A DNA stretch of 64,000 bases. Source: Aspidapion aeneum (taxonomy: Eukaryota; Arthropoda; Insecta; Coleoptera; Brentidae). Below the pieces are notes generated by a model. The model saw nothing but the letters and a program-made list of their open reading frames with translations, was not told where the DNA came from and did not search any database. Positions 32,961-43,203 of this stretch are shown here, piece after piece. The translations under genes were made by a program, and so were the position numbers. The DNA lies in contig OY755042.1 of NCBI GenBank assembly GCA_963576565.1, forward strand, positions 5,322,112-5,386,111, written 5' to 3'. How positions within the stretch are numbered: the stretch's first letter is position 1; each line of letters starts with the position of its first letter.

Positions 32961-33930
32961 AGAGTTTTGAACTTTCTGGACTCGTTTTTTTGTGATACAA
33001 TACGTATCGGAAATATTAAAAAAAGATAAGAAAAGATAATCACACAAGAGTTTTTTAGTTTTTTGGCATAAGTAGTGCCTATGAGGATATATAGACTTTA
33101 ATACAGAGTAGGCTTTCTGAAGACCAGCATTAATGTGGTTGGTGAATTTTAATTTTTTGTCAAAGATCAAACCAAGGTTTCTTGCGGTACTCTTGTATTC
33201 GATAGGAGAGTCTCCGATCATAAGCTGTACAGTCTGTTTTAGGTTTTCTCGCACCTCATCAGTACAGAACACCATGGCTACACTTTTACTTGGGTTTATT
33301 TTAAGAAGATGATCATTTGATGCTGACAATATGTTTCTTTATCGGCTTGTGCTGTCAGTGCCTGAGACGGTTTAAAAGAAAATTTTAATTGCACGTCGTC
33401 ACAGTATAAATAACATTTGCAGTGTTCAAGATTTTTTACTATGTTTACGGCATAGACACTGAACAGAAGGGGACCAAGAATGCTAACCTGGGGACAACCT
33501 GAGGTCACACTAAACGACTCCGATCTTTTGCCTTCAAGAACCACTCTCTGTTGTCTATCGGTAAAATATGATTTAATGAATTGACATGCGGAGTTATCAA
33601 AGCCTATGTATTTCAACATAGCGAGTAGAGTTGTAGGATTTACCATGTCAAAGGCTTTGGAGTAGTCCAGTAAAACGAGAACCGAGGCTTCTCCCTTATC
33701 TAATGAACTAATAATGTCATCAGTTCCATCAGCAAGGGCTGTTGCGCAACTGTAACCAGAGCGGAATCCAGATTGTCTAGCGGGTAAAATGTCGTACTTG
33801 TCCAGAAATTGGCGCATCTGTAGTTCCATTGTCTTTTCAAGAATTTTAGTGGGTCGAATTGAAATTGAACGCAGTTGGCTAAACTCAGTAGGTTTTTTCA
33901 TTTTTGGAATGGGCAATGTGATGCTGTTTT
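32165..33930 (-). pseudogene. Non-LTR retrotransposon (RT and 3' end), copy 1
   Basis: On the minus strand, frame 34033-33296 encodes the RT: PTKILEKTMELQMRQFLDKY, ARQSGFRSGYSCATAL, VLLDYSKAFDMVNPTTLLAM, GCPQVSILGPLLFSVY and a variant YCDD catalytic motif. A frameshift leads into 33329-32838 (LMIGDSPIEYKSTARNLGL, DKKLKFTNHI) and 33000-32530 (LVDLGWLNMFDRRTFHSLC). A (TA)n expansion interrupts the C-terminal region. The 3' end is at about 32175 in a (CTTA)n tail (TAAG on the plus strand). Frameshifts make it inactive. Confidence 0.85.
32883..32958. repeat. (TA)n microsatellite, ~75 bp
   Basis: Uninterrupted TA repeats inside the LINE. The sister copy at 34.9 kb has only ATATGT at this place, so the tract expanded after duplication or insertion. 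Confidence 0.97.
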
Positions 33931-34180
33931 GTTTTACTATTCTGTGATGAAGGTTTTTTTCTGTATGATGTCCTTTTTTTGTATTTTTTTTTACATTAAA
34001 TTTTTTAATTTTACTTAGTATAAAAAAGAACACGACTGATATACTTTTAACAAAATTTTAGATGTAAGATATTACCCATATTTACTTTATATTTATAATA
34101 TGTAACTTTTTTTTTTAACTTTGTAATTTTCAAGTGCTATAAGCGTTTAATAAATAAATAAATCAATAAATAAATTTATA
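33931..34180 (+). mobile_element. LINE 3' tail fragment, plus strand
   Basis: An AT-rich stretch ends GCTATAAGCGTTTAATAAA followed by (AATA)n, a typical non-LTR 3' UTR end. It sits between the two minus-strand LINE copies. Confidence 0.5.
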
Positions 34181-34182
34181 GT

Positions 34183-36890
34183 AAGTAAGTAAGTAAGTAA
34201 GACGTATATTATTATTCTTCTCAACAGTTTTACACATATAGTACATTATATAGAAAAATATTACAAGCTAGAGTTGAGGGAATAATGCGCTGGTTTGCAG
34301 CATCTTAACCCAGAAGGTCAAGAGCTGTTGGAGCGCTTAGTTTTTACATTTCTTATAAGCCCTTAACACTAAAAATTCTTAAGACTAGGATGAATTAAAT
34401 GAGAAAAGTAAACTAATAATTGCATAGAAATGTGGGGGGAGGGGACACGAAAAGAAAAAATAATAATAATAAGAAAAAGAAGAAATGCTAAGCGGGTTGA
34501 GCAAATATTAATAAATAATTATATGTTATTTTATAGTTGATTTGGCAAAAGGTGACTTTTTGAATTTTTTAAAGGTAGTGATGGATTGCGTTAGGTTAAA
34601 AATTTTAAAATGTTGGTTAACGGTAGAAGCGATACCATAAGAAAAACTTTTCTTAAAAATTTGTTTATTATGCTTTGGTATTTCTAACAGGTTTCTATGG
34701 CGAGAGTTGTGAGTATGAATTTAATTGCGGCGGATCGCTTTGTTGCTAAGATAGGAGGGTTTTTTATTTTTTAGAATTTTAAAGTAAAAACAAAGTGAGT
34801 GAAAGGTGCGACGATCGAACATATTTAGCCAGCCGAGGTCAACTAGTTTATGAGAAATTCTCTGTCTACGTCTTATACCGAATATAAATCGAATATATGT
34901 TTCAGCTGAAATAAATGGATATATGTACAAGAGTTCTGAACTTTCTGGACTCGTTTTTTTGTGATACAATACGTATCGGAAAAATTTAAAAAAGATAAGA
35001 CAAGAGAATCACACAAGAGTTTTTTAGTTTTTTGGCATAAGTAGTGCCTATGAGGATATATAGACTTTAATACAGAGTAGGCTTTTTGAAGGCAAGCATT
35101 AATGTGGCTGGTGAATTTTAATTTTTTGTCAAAGATCAAACCAAGGTTTCTAGCGGTACTCTTGTATTCGATAGGAGAGTCTCGGATCATCAGCTGTACA
35201 GTCTGTTTTAGGTTTTCTCGCACCTCATCAGTACAGAAAACCATGGCTACACTTTTACTTCGGTTTATTTTAACAAGATGATCATTTGATGCTGACAATA
35301 TGTTTCTAAGATCGGTATTGATTTTGGCTTGTGCTGTCAGTGCCTGAGACGGTTTAAAAAAAAATTTTAATTGCACGTCGTCACAGTATAAATAACATTT
35401 GCAGTGTTCAAGATTTTTTACTATGTTTACGGTATAGAATGTTCAAACCGCACCCTGTATATATATTAATTTAAGTTTCTATTTAACGTATTCAAATGCA
35501 TTTTTCATTAATGGGTTAGTTAATCATAATTTTCTTTTATTTTGGGTATTCTATATTAAAATTGTATTGTCTGTGGGTTCTATTTTCTTAATTATTATAA
35601 AAACTCTTATCGCGAATTTTTTGCTGAAATGAAGGCCCCGAAATCCTTGCTTGTTTTTCGGCACTTCGATTTCTCTCGTCCCGAAGCATACCTACTGTTC
35701 GAGACCAATACAATATACGCCGCTGTAAAATAATTCAAACGCTAATTCAAAATTCGCTTTCTAAAACCTACGACAACTAGTTATTGTGTTCAAATACAGG
35801 GTGTTCTTGATGAAAACTATTGAACTTCGATGTGCTGTTACCTACGTTGAGTGACATAAGAAGACTTTCATAGCAGCCCCACTCGCGAGTGAGCTCATAA
35901 GACAATCTAAGGTAAGGTGAAAAAGCTTTTATTCCAGCTCGTTTTTTCCTTTCATTTTTTCTATATAAATTTCGACGAACCTAGCGACCTATTACTCAAA
36001 TAACGATCATAGACACTGAACAGAAGGGGACCAAGAATGCTACCCTGGGGACAACCTGAGGTCACACTAAACGACTCCGATCTTTTGCCTTCAAGAACCA
36101 CTCTCTGTTGTCTATCGGTAAAATATGATTTAATGAATTGACATGCGGAGTTATCAAAGCCTATGTATTTCAACATAGCGAGTAGAGTTGTAGGATTTAC
36201 CATGTCAAAGGCTTTGGTGTAGTCCAGTAAAACGAGAACCGAGGCTTCTCCCTTGTCTAATGAACTAATAATGTCATCAGTTCCATCAGCAAGGGCTGTT
36301 GCGCAACTGTAACCAAAGCGGAATCCAGATTGTCTAGCGGGTAAAATGTCGTACTTGTCCAGAAATTGGCGCATCTGTAGTTCCATTGTCTTTTCAAGAA
36401 TTTTAGTGGGTAGAATTGAAATTGAATGCAGTTGGCTAAACTCAGTAGGTTTTTTCATTTTTGGAATGGAATGAGCTCCTCTGAGACCTCTTCGAATCTA
36501 AATTGTTATTCCGTGTTTAGAGAATTATTATTATAGAAATTTATTAGATTATCAGATGGGATATTATTACTAGCTAGAGGAAAAAAATTGGCTCAATTCG
36601 TCAACAATTTTCAAATTATCTGGAATAGATTTGTACTGTTTATTAATAATATTAATTTTATTCAACTCTTTCCATTTATCTTTATCGCTACATGTTTGAA
36701 ATTTGTTATTGAGATAAATTTTCTTCTCTCTCCTGATGGCTGTAGTTGTTAAATTTCGTAGCTCCTTGTAATAATCATAATGCTGCTGACTCTTGGTGCG
36801 GCAATATCTGTTTAAGGCCTTATTTCGGAGTTTTTGAAATTGCTTTATGTTATCTGTGATCCATGGCGCATATGGCCTCGTTCTTTTTTG
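34183..36890 (-). pseudogene. Non-LTR retrotransposon, copy 2 (linker, RT, 3' end), split by insertion
   Basis: This is the same family as copy 1, with the same (TAAG)n end at about 34190. On the minus strand from about 36890 a small frame encodes the endonuclease-RT linker (RPYAPWITDNIKQFQKLRNK, YYKELRNL, KWKELNKIN). RT part one follows (36458-36010, GCPQGSILGPLLFSVY intact here), then a 570-bp insertion (35440-36009), then the RT C-terminus (35376-34873 and 34969-34721). Copy 2 keeps the canonical GCPQGS where copy 1 has GCPQVS. It is inactive because of the insertion and frame breaks. Confidence 0.85.
35440..36009. mobile_element. Second solo-LTR-like insertion (570 bp)
   Basis: The insertion splits the LINE RT domain exactly where copy 1 is continuous. 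It starts TGTTCAAACCGC and ends AACGATCA (TG...CA), with TAGAA at 35435-35439 and TAGAC at 36010-36014, a 4 of 5 match to a target duplication of TAGAC. No internal coding sequence is present. It could also be another kind of insertion. Confidence 0.55.
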
Positions 36891-36894
36891 TGCA

Positions 36895-37110
36895 AGTTAT
36901 TATTGGCGCATGTTTATCAAAAAGGTTAAGTAAGGTTGTATTTATTTATATAAAATTGGGGTGTCGAATTACAACGTTTATTTATTATTATAATTTGAGT
37001 TTTCATACCTTTGACAATGGGAAGGAAGAATTATAGAGATCAGTTGTATGACTTGGTCCAGTTAATACTCTGAGAGTTTCTCGTTCTTGTATTGAGACCC
37101 CGCACACATA
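36895..37110 (+). mobile_element. SINE body fragment
   Basis: Bases about 37000-37105 (TTCATACCTTTGACAATGG, ATAGAGATCAGTTG, GACTTGGTCCAGTTAATAC, CTTGTATTGAGACC) match the complement of the SINE body at 31140-31250. The tRNA head is missing. Confidence 0.75.
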
Positions 37111-37214
37111 GTAGTAGTAGTAGTGGTGGGGAGACCATTTTTGGTCTAGCGACTAGGTACACGGCGCGCCCTTTTGGCAAACCCCGATTTGTCCGCACAT
37201 CATATATCAAACCC

Positions 37215-38578
37215 CGGAAAAATCACTCCATGACGTATCATCTTACAGGCCAATATCTTTGCTGCTAATTATATCCAAGCTCTATGAGAAATTATTGCTT
37301 AAAAGAATAAAACCCATCATAGAAAGACAAGAAATTATTCCATCTCATCAATTTGGTTTTCGAGACAAGCATTCCACGATAGATCAAGTACATAGAATTA
37401 CTAATATAATAGAAAAAGCACTAGAAGAGGGAAAAGTTTGTTCTGCAGTTTTTCTAGATGTAGCACAAGCATTTGACAAAGTGTGGCATGAAGGCCTTAC
37501 TTAAACTAAAACGGTTTCTGCCAAAACAATATTCGGATATTTTGGAATCATACATATCTGATAGACATTTTAGAGTAAAACAGGAAGACTCATACTCAAA
37601 TTTAAGAGAAATTCAAACAGGCGTGCCCCAGGGTAGCGTACTAGGCCCTTATCTATATTTATTATTCACTTGCGATATCCCAAAGCCAGAAAATTGTCAC
37701 TTAGCAACATTTGCAGATGATACTGGTTTATTGACGGTAGAAAAATCTATTGAAAAATGCATAGAAAAACTTCAGGATGCAGTCACCGAAGTTCACAGTT
37801 GGACCACAAAGTGGCGAATAAAATTAAATGAAACCAAATCAATTCATGTCGATTTTACAAACAAAAATATAAATCACATACAAATAACAATTAACAACAT
37901 TCCCGTACCATATTCAAATCAGGCAAAATATCTCGGTATAACACTTGATGCCAAATTGCGCTGGAAAGCACATGTTAAGAAAAAAAACTTCTTGAGATAA
38001 GGTACAGAAAAATGAACTGGCTAATTGGAAGGAAGTCCAATTTAACAATTCATAATAAGTTACTGCTTTATAGACAAATACTGAAACCAGTATGGACATA
38101 TATAAAGAGAGTAACATTCTAGTCCTACAGAGATTTCAAAATAAAGTATTAAGAAACATTGTGAATGCACCTTGGTACGTTCGAAATAGTGACCTTCATC
38201 GAGATCTAAAAATCGAAACTGTAGCAGAGACTATAAAAAGTACACAAAAAGCCATGAAGATAGACTTTATCGGCATGTGAATGTGGAAGCAATTCAGCTT
38301 CTAGACAATACTATGCTAGTTCGACGACTAAAAAGAGTGAAGCCGTTTGAGCTAGTAAACTAAGTGAATTATATAAAAACAAAATAATGCTACAAACACA
38401 ACACAATTGTGAGTTACAGACTAAACAAAGCGGGGAGAACTGTTAAGTGAACCCTAAGTTTAAATCTGACTTTTCTAGTAAATTAAGTTAAAACAAAATT
38501 GCTAATTAGTCTTACTGACTAGATTGTAATACAAGAAACACAGTGTGTTTGACAAATAAAAAAAAATTAAAAAAAAAT
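37215..38578 (+). pseudogene. Jockey-like LINE, 5'-truncated RT
   Basis: The RT begins with SYRPIS at about 37237 and ISKLYEKLLLKRIKP, and continues with HQFGFRDKHSTIDQVHRI and VFLDVAQAFDKVWHEGL. A frameshift at about 37490 leads to QTGVPQGSVLGPYLYLLFT and FADDTGLL, then YLGITLDAKLRWKAHV. A second frameshift follows near 38000 and a C-terminal piece with QRFQNKVLRNIVNAPWYVRN and DLHRDLKIETV. The 3' end lies at about 38560-38578 in an A-rich tail. Motifs are those of the Jockey clade. Confidence 0.88.
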
Positions 38579-39106
38579 ATATCAAACGGATGCACGTGTC
38601 CATTAGGATGCAAGTTTTCTTTCTCTAAGAGGACTTAATCTAATCTTTAAATTGCGTAGCAAGTATACACAGTGGACCCACGCTTTTACACCCCTTCCGA
38701 AAGGTGGTCCTGCTACATGTTAGACTTGCATCTATCTAACACCGCTATCGTCCAAGCAGAACTTGGTTATAGACGATATACTTCTTTCCTTTTCAGCGCA
38801 ACATTCGTGGTCGCCGTGAGTTGACTGTAGCAGATTTATGCTGGCGCCATCCTGGTTTCGACTATATAGCACTTATAGCAGGCTCCTGGGTTATTATCCC
38901 TGGTTCCTCGGCTGGCTGCGTGTCCGCCCTGGACTACACCTGCGTATATTTTCGATGTTCAAGGTCAACTTATATTTTTGCGTGCATCGCATCTCATGCA
39001 TATCCGATGTTTATATAACTTTTAAGTCATAAAATAAATCGAGCAATCACCCCTCTTAATTAAAATAACTACTTATTTATACTTATTTTTATAATAATAC
39101 GGTACT
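38579..39106. other. Spacer between LINE and COMMD3, nothing recognised
   Basis: Less AT-rich than its neighbours around 38700-38960, perhaps an old element end, but no motif supports a call. The two overlapping frames at 38821-39032 have no family features. Confidence 0.45.
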
Positions 39107-39112
39107 TTTATT
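39107..39112 (-). terminator. Poly(A) signal of COMMD3
   Basis: AATAAA on the minus strand directly follows the TAG stop codon of the COMMD3 frame, so the 3' UTR may be very short. Confidence 0.6.
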
Positions 39113-39375
39113 CTAATGTTCTGTCAATTTTTGACAGTACCGAACGGCGTTCTTGAGTTTAAAAACTAAATCTTGGAGTTCTTGCTGTGTACAAGTAAAG
39201 TTCATGAAATCTGTTTGGGCACTCTGTGTTTCTTCATTATATTTCTCAGTTTTTAGACATATTCTAAACATTTTACCTTCGATTTGACCACATAAGTTTG
39301 ACTTAACTATGTGATCAATCTTCCACTTGACATCAGTAATATGTGGTAAATGGCTACCAATGTTTAAAAGTGCCA
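39113..39375 (-). CDS. COMMD3: COMMD3-like protein, exon 3 (COMM domain)
   Basis: The exon encodes the C-terminal COMM domain: LNIGSHLPHITDVKWKIDHI, then FMNFTCTQQELQDLVFKLKN and the end QKLTEH. The LPHITDV and QLQDLVxKLK-type motifs match COMMD3 (judged from memory of the human protein) and form the dimerisation and membrane-sorting module of the Commander/CCC complex. The proposed acceptor is GATCAGAG|TGGCAC; a stronger-looking TTTTCTTAG lies 7 nt earlier but is out of phase with the upstream exon. It lies inside the Nuak intron, same strand. Confidence 0.85.
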
Positions 39376-39486
39376 CTCTGATCTAAGAAAAATACTTTCT
39401 GTACATGTCCACACAAATTTTTCATTTTTACAAGCTTTTATTTAGCTTCAGATGTTCTGTCTAACTAACTATCAAATCTTGTGAAG

Positions 39487-40385
39487 CGTTTTTGACACAC
39501 TTCCCATTATCCGATTTGGATGAAATTTGGTACACATATAGTGGTCCCATGACAATACAACATTAAGAAAAAATTATTCTCCCACCCCTACCCCCACCCC
39601 TTCTATAGAAAAATGTGTTTTTGACACACTTCCCGCTATCCGATTTGGATAAAATTTGGTAACACATAGTGGTCCGATGATAATACAACAATAAGAAAAA
39701 AATATCCTCCCACCCCTACCCCCACCCCCTTCCATAGAAAAATTTGTTTTTGACACACATCCCGTTATCCGATTTGGATGAAATTTGGTATACATATAGT
39801 GATCCGATGACAATACAATATTAATAAAAAAATATCCTACCACCCCTACCCCCACCGCCTTTCATAGAAAAATGAGTTTTTGACGCACTTCCCATTTTCC
39901 GATTTGGATGAAATTTGGTATTCACATAGTGGTCCGATGACAATACAACATTAAAGAAAAAATATCCTCCGACCCCTACCCCCTTCCATAGAAAATGCGT
40001 TTTTGACATCCTTCCCATTATCCGATTTGTATAGTAATCCGATGGCAATACAACATTGAAAAAAAATCCTACCACTCCTACCCCTACCCCCATCTATAGA
40101 AAAATGCGTTTTTGACACACTTCCCATTATCCGATTTGGATGAAATTTGGTATACATATAGTGGTCCGATGACAATACAACAATAATGAAAAAATGTCCT
40201 CCCACCACTACCCCCCACCCCCTTCCATAAAAAATGCGTTTTTGACACACTTCACTTCAAATGACTTTTATAAAATTTGGTATATGCATAAAGGTCCGAT
40301 GACAATACAGCCCAAAAAAAAAATATATTTCTACCTCTACCTCCACCCTCTCCTTCCCCCAATAGAAAAATGAGTTTCCAAACAA
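39487..40385. repeat. ~129-bp satellite in COMMD3 intron 2, seven units
   Basis: Units start at TTTTGACACACTTCC near 39489, 39618, 39747, 39877, 40000, 40109 and 40239. They share ATTATCCGATTTGGATG, AAATTTGGTATACATATAG, GGTCCGATGACAATACAAC and a C-rich CCCACCCCTACCCCC stretch. The last unit runs directly into the donor side of the small COMMD3 exon. A three-unit version is at 59.6-60.0 kb. Confidence 0.95.
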
Positions 40386-40390
40386 CTCAC

Positions 40391-40421
40391 GATCAGCGAT
40401 TTCATTATAATCTAGAATAAA
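40391..40421 (-). CDS. COMMD3: COMMD3-like protein, exon 2 (31 nt, proposed)
   Basis: A 31-nt exon encoding FILDYNEIAD bridges the gap between the N-terminal and COMM exons. It enters after GAAGAG in phase 0 and ends GATC|GTGAGT, a strong donor, in phase 1, which fits the phase of the exon 3 acceptor proposed here. In length and pattern it corresponds to the FCTEY-type stretch of human COMMD3. An alternative acceptor a few codons earlier (adding RTEE) would fit human length better but is out of phase. A copy at about 60 kb has the donor changed to GTGTGT. Confidence 0.5.
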
Positions 40422-40513
40422 CTCTTCTGTTCTGTTATTGAACAAATATTTTCATTTAATAGAGTAGATAGCTGAGACTAAAAAGTAGAAAATAAATTGG
40501 TAAAAAAAATTTT

Positions 40514-40948
40514 TAAGTCACAAACTTTTATAAAATGCACTAAAAAGTTAAAAATTATTTTCTAACATTCTAATATTATCATAATAATAAAAGCGATGGC
40601 CGCAAATCAAAGCATAAGTTAATCTAAATTTGTGATCTAAACACTTAAAGAATATTCAACATAGCAGGTCATCAAAGATATGTTTGATGTGCCGCAATGT
40701 TAGGCTATTGCCATACCTATGTCAGAGAAATGCTGGGGTATCTTGGGTCGGGTTGGGTGGGTTTGGTACCTCAGCATTTTTCTGCTAGATTGATTCTTGC
40801 AAATAGTGATATTTAATTGATACGGATATCTTATCGTGCTAACATCGTCAAAATTTCCATCAGTCGGCCATCGCCTTTATTATTATGATAATATTAGAAT
40901 GTTAGAAAATTATTTTTAAATTTTTAGTGCTTTTTATAAAAGCTTTTA
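40514..40948. mobile_element. MITE with ~80-bp TIRs in COMMD3 intron 1
   Basis: The arms run inward from CTTTTATAAAATGCACTAAA (about 40524) and its counterpart ending GCTTTTTATAAAAGCTT (40948). Both include CTAACATTCTAATATTATC and AAAGCGATGGCCG. The right end is 12 bp from the exon 1 donor. The second copy at 60124-60560 extends slightly further (AAGTCAC/GTGACTT), so this one has lost its outer right bases. Confidence 0.88.
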
Positions 40949-40960
40949 TTCTGGTTTAAC

Positions 40961-41224
40961 TTTAATGTCATTTGATAAAAATTCAAAAAAGTCTTCTGTG
41001 CTTTTATTATGTCTCACAAACTCGGCAAATATGTAGAGCAAAGCTGTTTGAATTTCTTTGGTTTCAATAAGTTCTGTGTCTTTTTCTAACATATTATACA
41101 ATTTGTTTTCTCCAAGCAAAGTTTCACAACAATTTTCTATTAGTTTTTCAAAGAAATCTAAATCAAACTTTTCAAAATTAATCAGTTTTTTCAAAGAACT
41201 TTTATAGTTCTCCTTTATTTCCAT
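40961..41224 (-). CDS. COMMD3: COMMD3-like protein, exon 1 (N-terminal helical domain)
   Basis: The exon encodes 88 codons starting at the ATG at 41224-41222 (MEIKENYKSSLKKL), through FDLDFFEKLIENCCETLL, IQTALLYIFAEFVRHN and KSTEDFFEFLSNDIK. The pattern follows the helical HN domain of COMMD3. An upstream in-frame ATG at 41251 would add nine residues, but the MEI start aligns better with the family's MEL start. The donor AAA|GTTAAA leaves in phase 0. It is an endosomal cargo-sorting subunit by homology, not by direct evidence. Confidence 0.82.
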
Positions 41225-41249
41225 TTTTTTATGTTTCGCACACACATAC

Positions 41250-41460
41250 ATAGATGAAAGTTTTTCGAAAATTTATGTATGGTCTTTGGTGGTTCAATGT
41301 TAAGAGCGGTTGCATACAGAGCAAGACATTCCGGGTTGAAGTCCCGGCCGAAGATAGAAAACTTTTTTCTTACTTTTCTTTCTTTAATTTCACTTGTTGT
41401 TTATAGTTTTAGGTCTTTGCAATATTTGCAATTTGGTATTTGAAAAGGGAATATGTCGTG
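41250..41460 (+). mobile_element. tRNA-derived SINE abutting the COMMD3 start
   Basis: The head at 41283-41355 is followed by AGAAAACTTTTTTCTTACTT and the shared tail ending TTTGCAATTTGGTATTTG. The element begins only ~30 bp upstream of the COMMD3 ATG, in the opposite orientation, so COMMD3 5' UTR or promoter sequence must lie in or beyond it. Confidence 0.8.
41283..41355 (+). tRNA. tRNA-like SINE head, anticodon ACA
   Basis: Acceptor TCTTTGG/CCGAAGA, anticodon stem GTTGC/GCAAG with loop ATACAGA, T stem CCGGG/CCCGG. The B box is changed to GGTTGAAGTCC. It has the same ACA anticodon as the copy at 31034-31106, which marks a common SINE ancestor. Confidence 0.65.
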
Positions 41461-41683
41461 CGCCAAAGTGTGGTTTGGTGCTATTTGCAAAAAACTAGTT
41501 TTAAGATAATGAGCAATTTATGCCAAAAATGTAAATCTCTAGAATTTAATATTTCTTAATCCGAATTGAATTAAACTGCGCCAGAGTTCTTTTAGAGGTG
41601 TTAATATTTATTCTAGTTAGACATTTAAAAAATAAGTAATCATTAGTTTTTAGCTATCGAAAAAAAAAACAGCTAGAACTAAC

Positions 41684-41786
41684 CTTTGTCTAAGTTTTTT
41701 CTTGTGGTTGTGTTGCTTAACTCCCCCTGTATTTTCTATCCCGCTCATAATGTTGTTCACTCCTAATTCTTCGATCCCCATCTTAG
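41684..41786 (-). CDS. Nuak: NUAK-type kinase, first visible coding exon
   Basis: The acceptor is a T-run ending TTTTTTAG|CTAAG; the ATG is at 41781-41779. It encodes MGIEELGVNNIMSGIENTGG and VKQHNHKKKLRQ, ending CAAAG|GTTAGT with two bases (AG) that complete Arg with exon 2. The GGVK.H.HKKKLRQRFDIIKKLG context is typical of insect NUAK. The frame stays open upstream of the ATG to the acceptor, so a further 5' coding exon is possible. The intron to exon 2 is ~16.9 kb and contains COMMD3. Confidence 0.85.
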
Positions 41787-41904
41787 CTAAAAAAAAAAAT
41801 AGATAGAACTTAGTAAAGTTTTGATATACGCTTTAATTGTCGTTTTTTTTGCCGTAAATTTATTAGGAAATAAAACAATTTGTTGCCTTGCGTTTTTTTT
41901 AACT

Positions 41905-43203
41905 CATGTAGTAGAGCAAACTTGTAAAAAAAGGGTATATCTTTTTCTGTATTTTTCTGTTACGCGACAAGTCTCTATTCCATAAAACAGCGTGCTTTTG
42001 ACCAATGTTTCATATATGTTAAATTTTATATTCTTTTTTATCTCTCTGCTCCATAAAATACTGTTAAGACATCCAATAACTTTTTTTGCTATTACTATTC
42101 TTTTTTCCAATTCTTTACAGTCTGTTCCTGTCTTATCAAATGTGACACCCAAGTATACATTCTCATTGCATGGAGATATTGTTTATCCATTTTCTAGTAC
42201 TAACTCACTGGATTCGTTTCCAATACATAAGTACTGTGTCTTGTCCACGTTCACTGTTAGTCCCCACTTTTGGTATTCTTCTGTTAACTTTCTCATCATA
42301 TACTCCATGTCTTCTTTATCATTAGCCACAATTACTTGGTCGTCAGCAAACTGTAGTGTGTATATGGTAAATCGGTCGTTAAGTTGTATTCCCATGCCGT
42401 GCATTTTACGTTTCCAGTTTTTTAGAGCTACTGCGATATATATATTTTTACCAGATACCAGAACAATGGACAGAACACTACAAGGGACTGCTGCAGGAGA
42501 CGAGACCCGAATATCTGGCAGCTTCTCCGAGAAGAGACATAGAAGTACATGGAGAGGAAGTAATCATCAAAAAAGAAATGATAAAGAATAATATTAAAAA
42601 ACTTAAATCCGGAAAAGCTAGCGGACCTGCTATATATGCTGAAATGCTCAAATATGGATCAGAGAAACTACTCGAAAATCTCACATATATTATTAATCAA
42701 TGCATAAACGGACATTCAGTACCTAATGATTGGAAAATTGCATTCATATCCTCAATACATAAAAAAGGAAACAAGCTGGATTGCAACAATTACAGAGGAA
42801 TTTCAGTAACCAGTACTCTAAGTAGATTGTACGGTAGGATTCTTAGAGATCTAATAGAGAATGATTTTCATGAACAAGAAGAAGAGCAAAGTGGGTTTCG
42901 CGCAGGCAGATCTTGTAATGATAATGTTTTTTGTCTTAAACAAGTAATTGAGAAAAGGAGCGCCAGAAATATAGAGACTCATGTTACCTTTGTGGACCTA
43001 CAAAACGCATATGATAAAAAGTAGAAAAATTATGGACAGTTTTAGAGCAAACCAATAACAATCATACATACATAAAAGCGATAAAAGAAATATACAAAGG
43101 GTCAAAATCTAAAATTAAAATTGGAAATCGACTTTCAAAACAATTCCTGGTAACAAAAGGCTTAAGACAGGGATGTTGTATCTCTCCAACTCTTTTTAAA
43201 ATC
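41905..43203. pseudogene. RTE-like LINE rearranged into two opposed halves
   Basis: The plus strand 42450-43203 carries the RT N-terminal half (LKSGKASGPAIYAEMLKYGS, NDWKIAFISSIHKKGNKLD, YRGISVTSTLSRLYGRIL, EQSGFRAGRSCNDNVF). The minus strand 42446-41905 carries the following half (LQFADDQVIVANDKEDMEYM, IGNESSELVLENG, LVKSTLFYGIETCRVTEKY). Compared with the continuous copy at 7.4-8.3 kb, the break is at TTTTTAAAAT|ATATATCG, and the two halves abut without loss. It ends before the C-terminal tail, so it is also 3' truncated. Confidence 0.85.

Noticed and set aside
39574..40250. Gly-rich minus-strand frames (GVGVVGYFF type)
   Set aside because: They are satellite translations, repeating with the 129-bp period.
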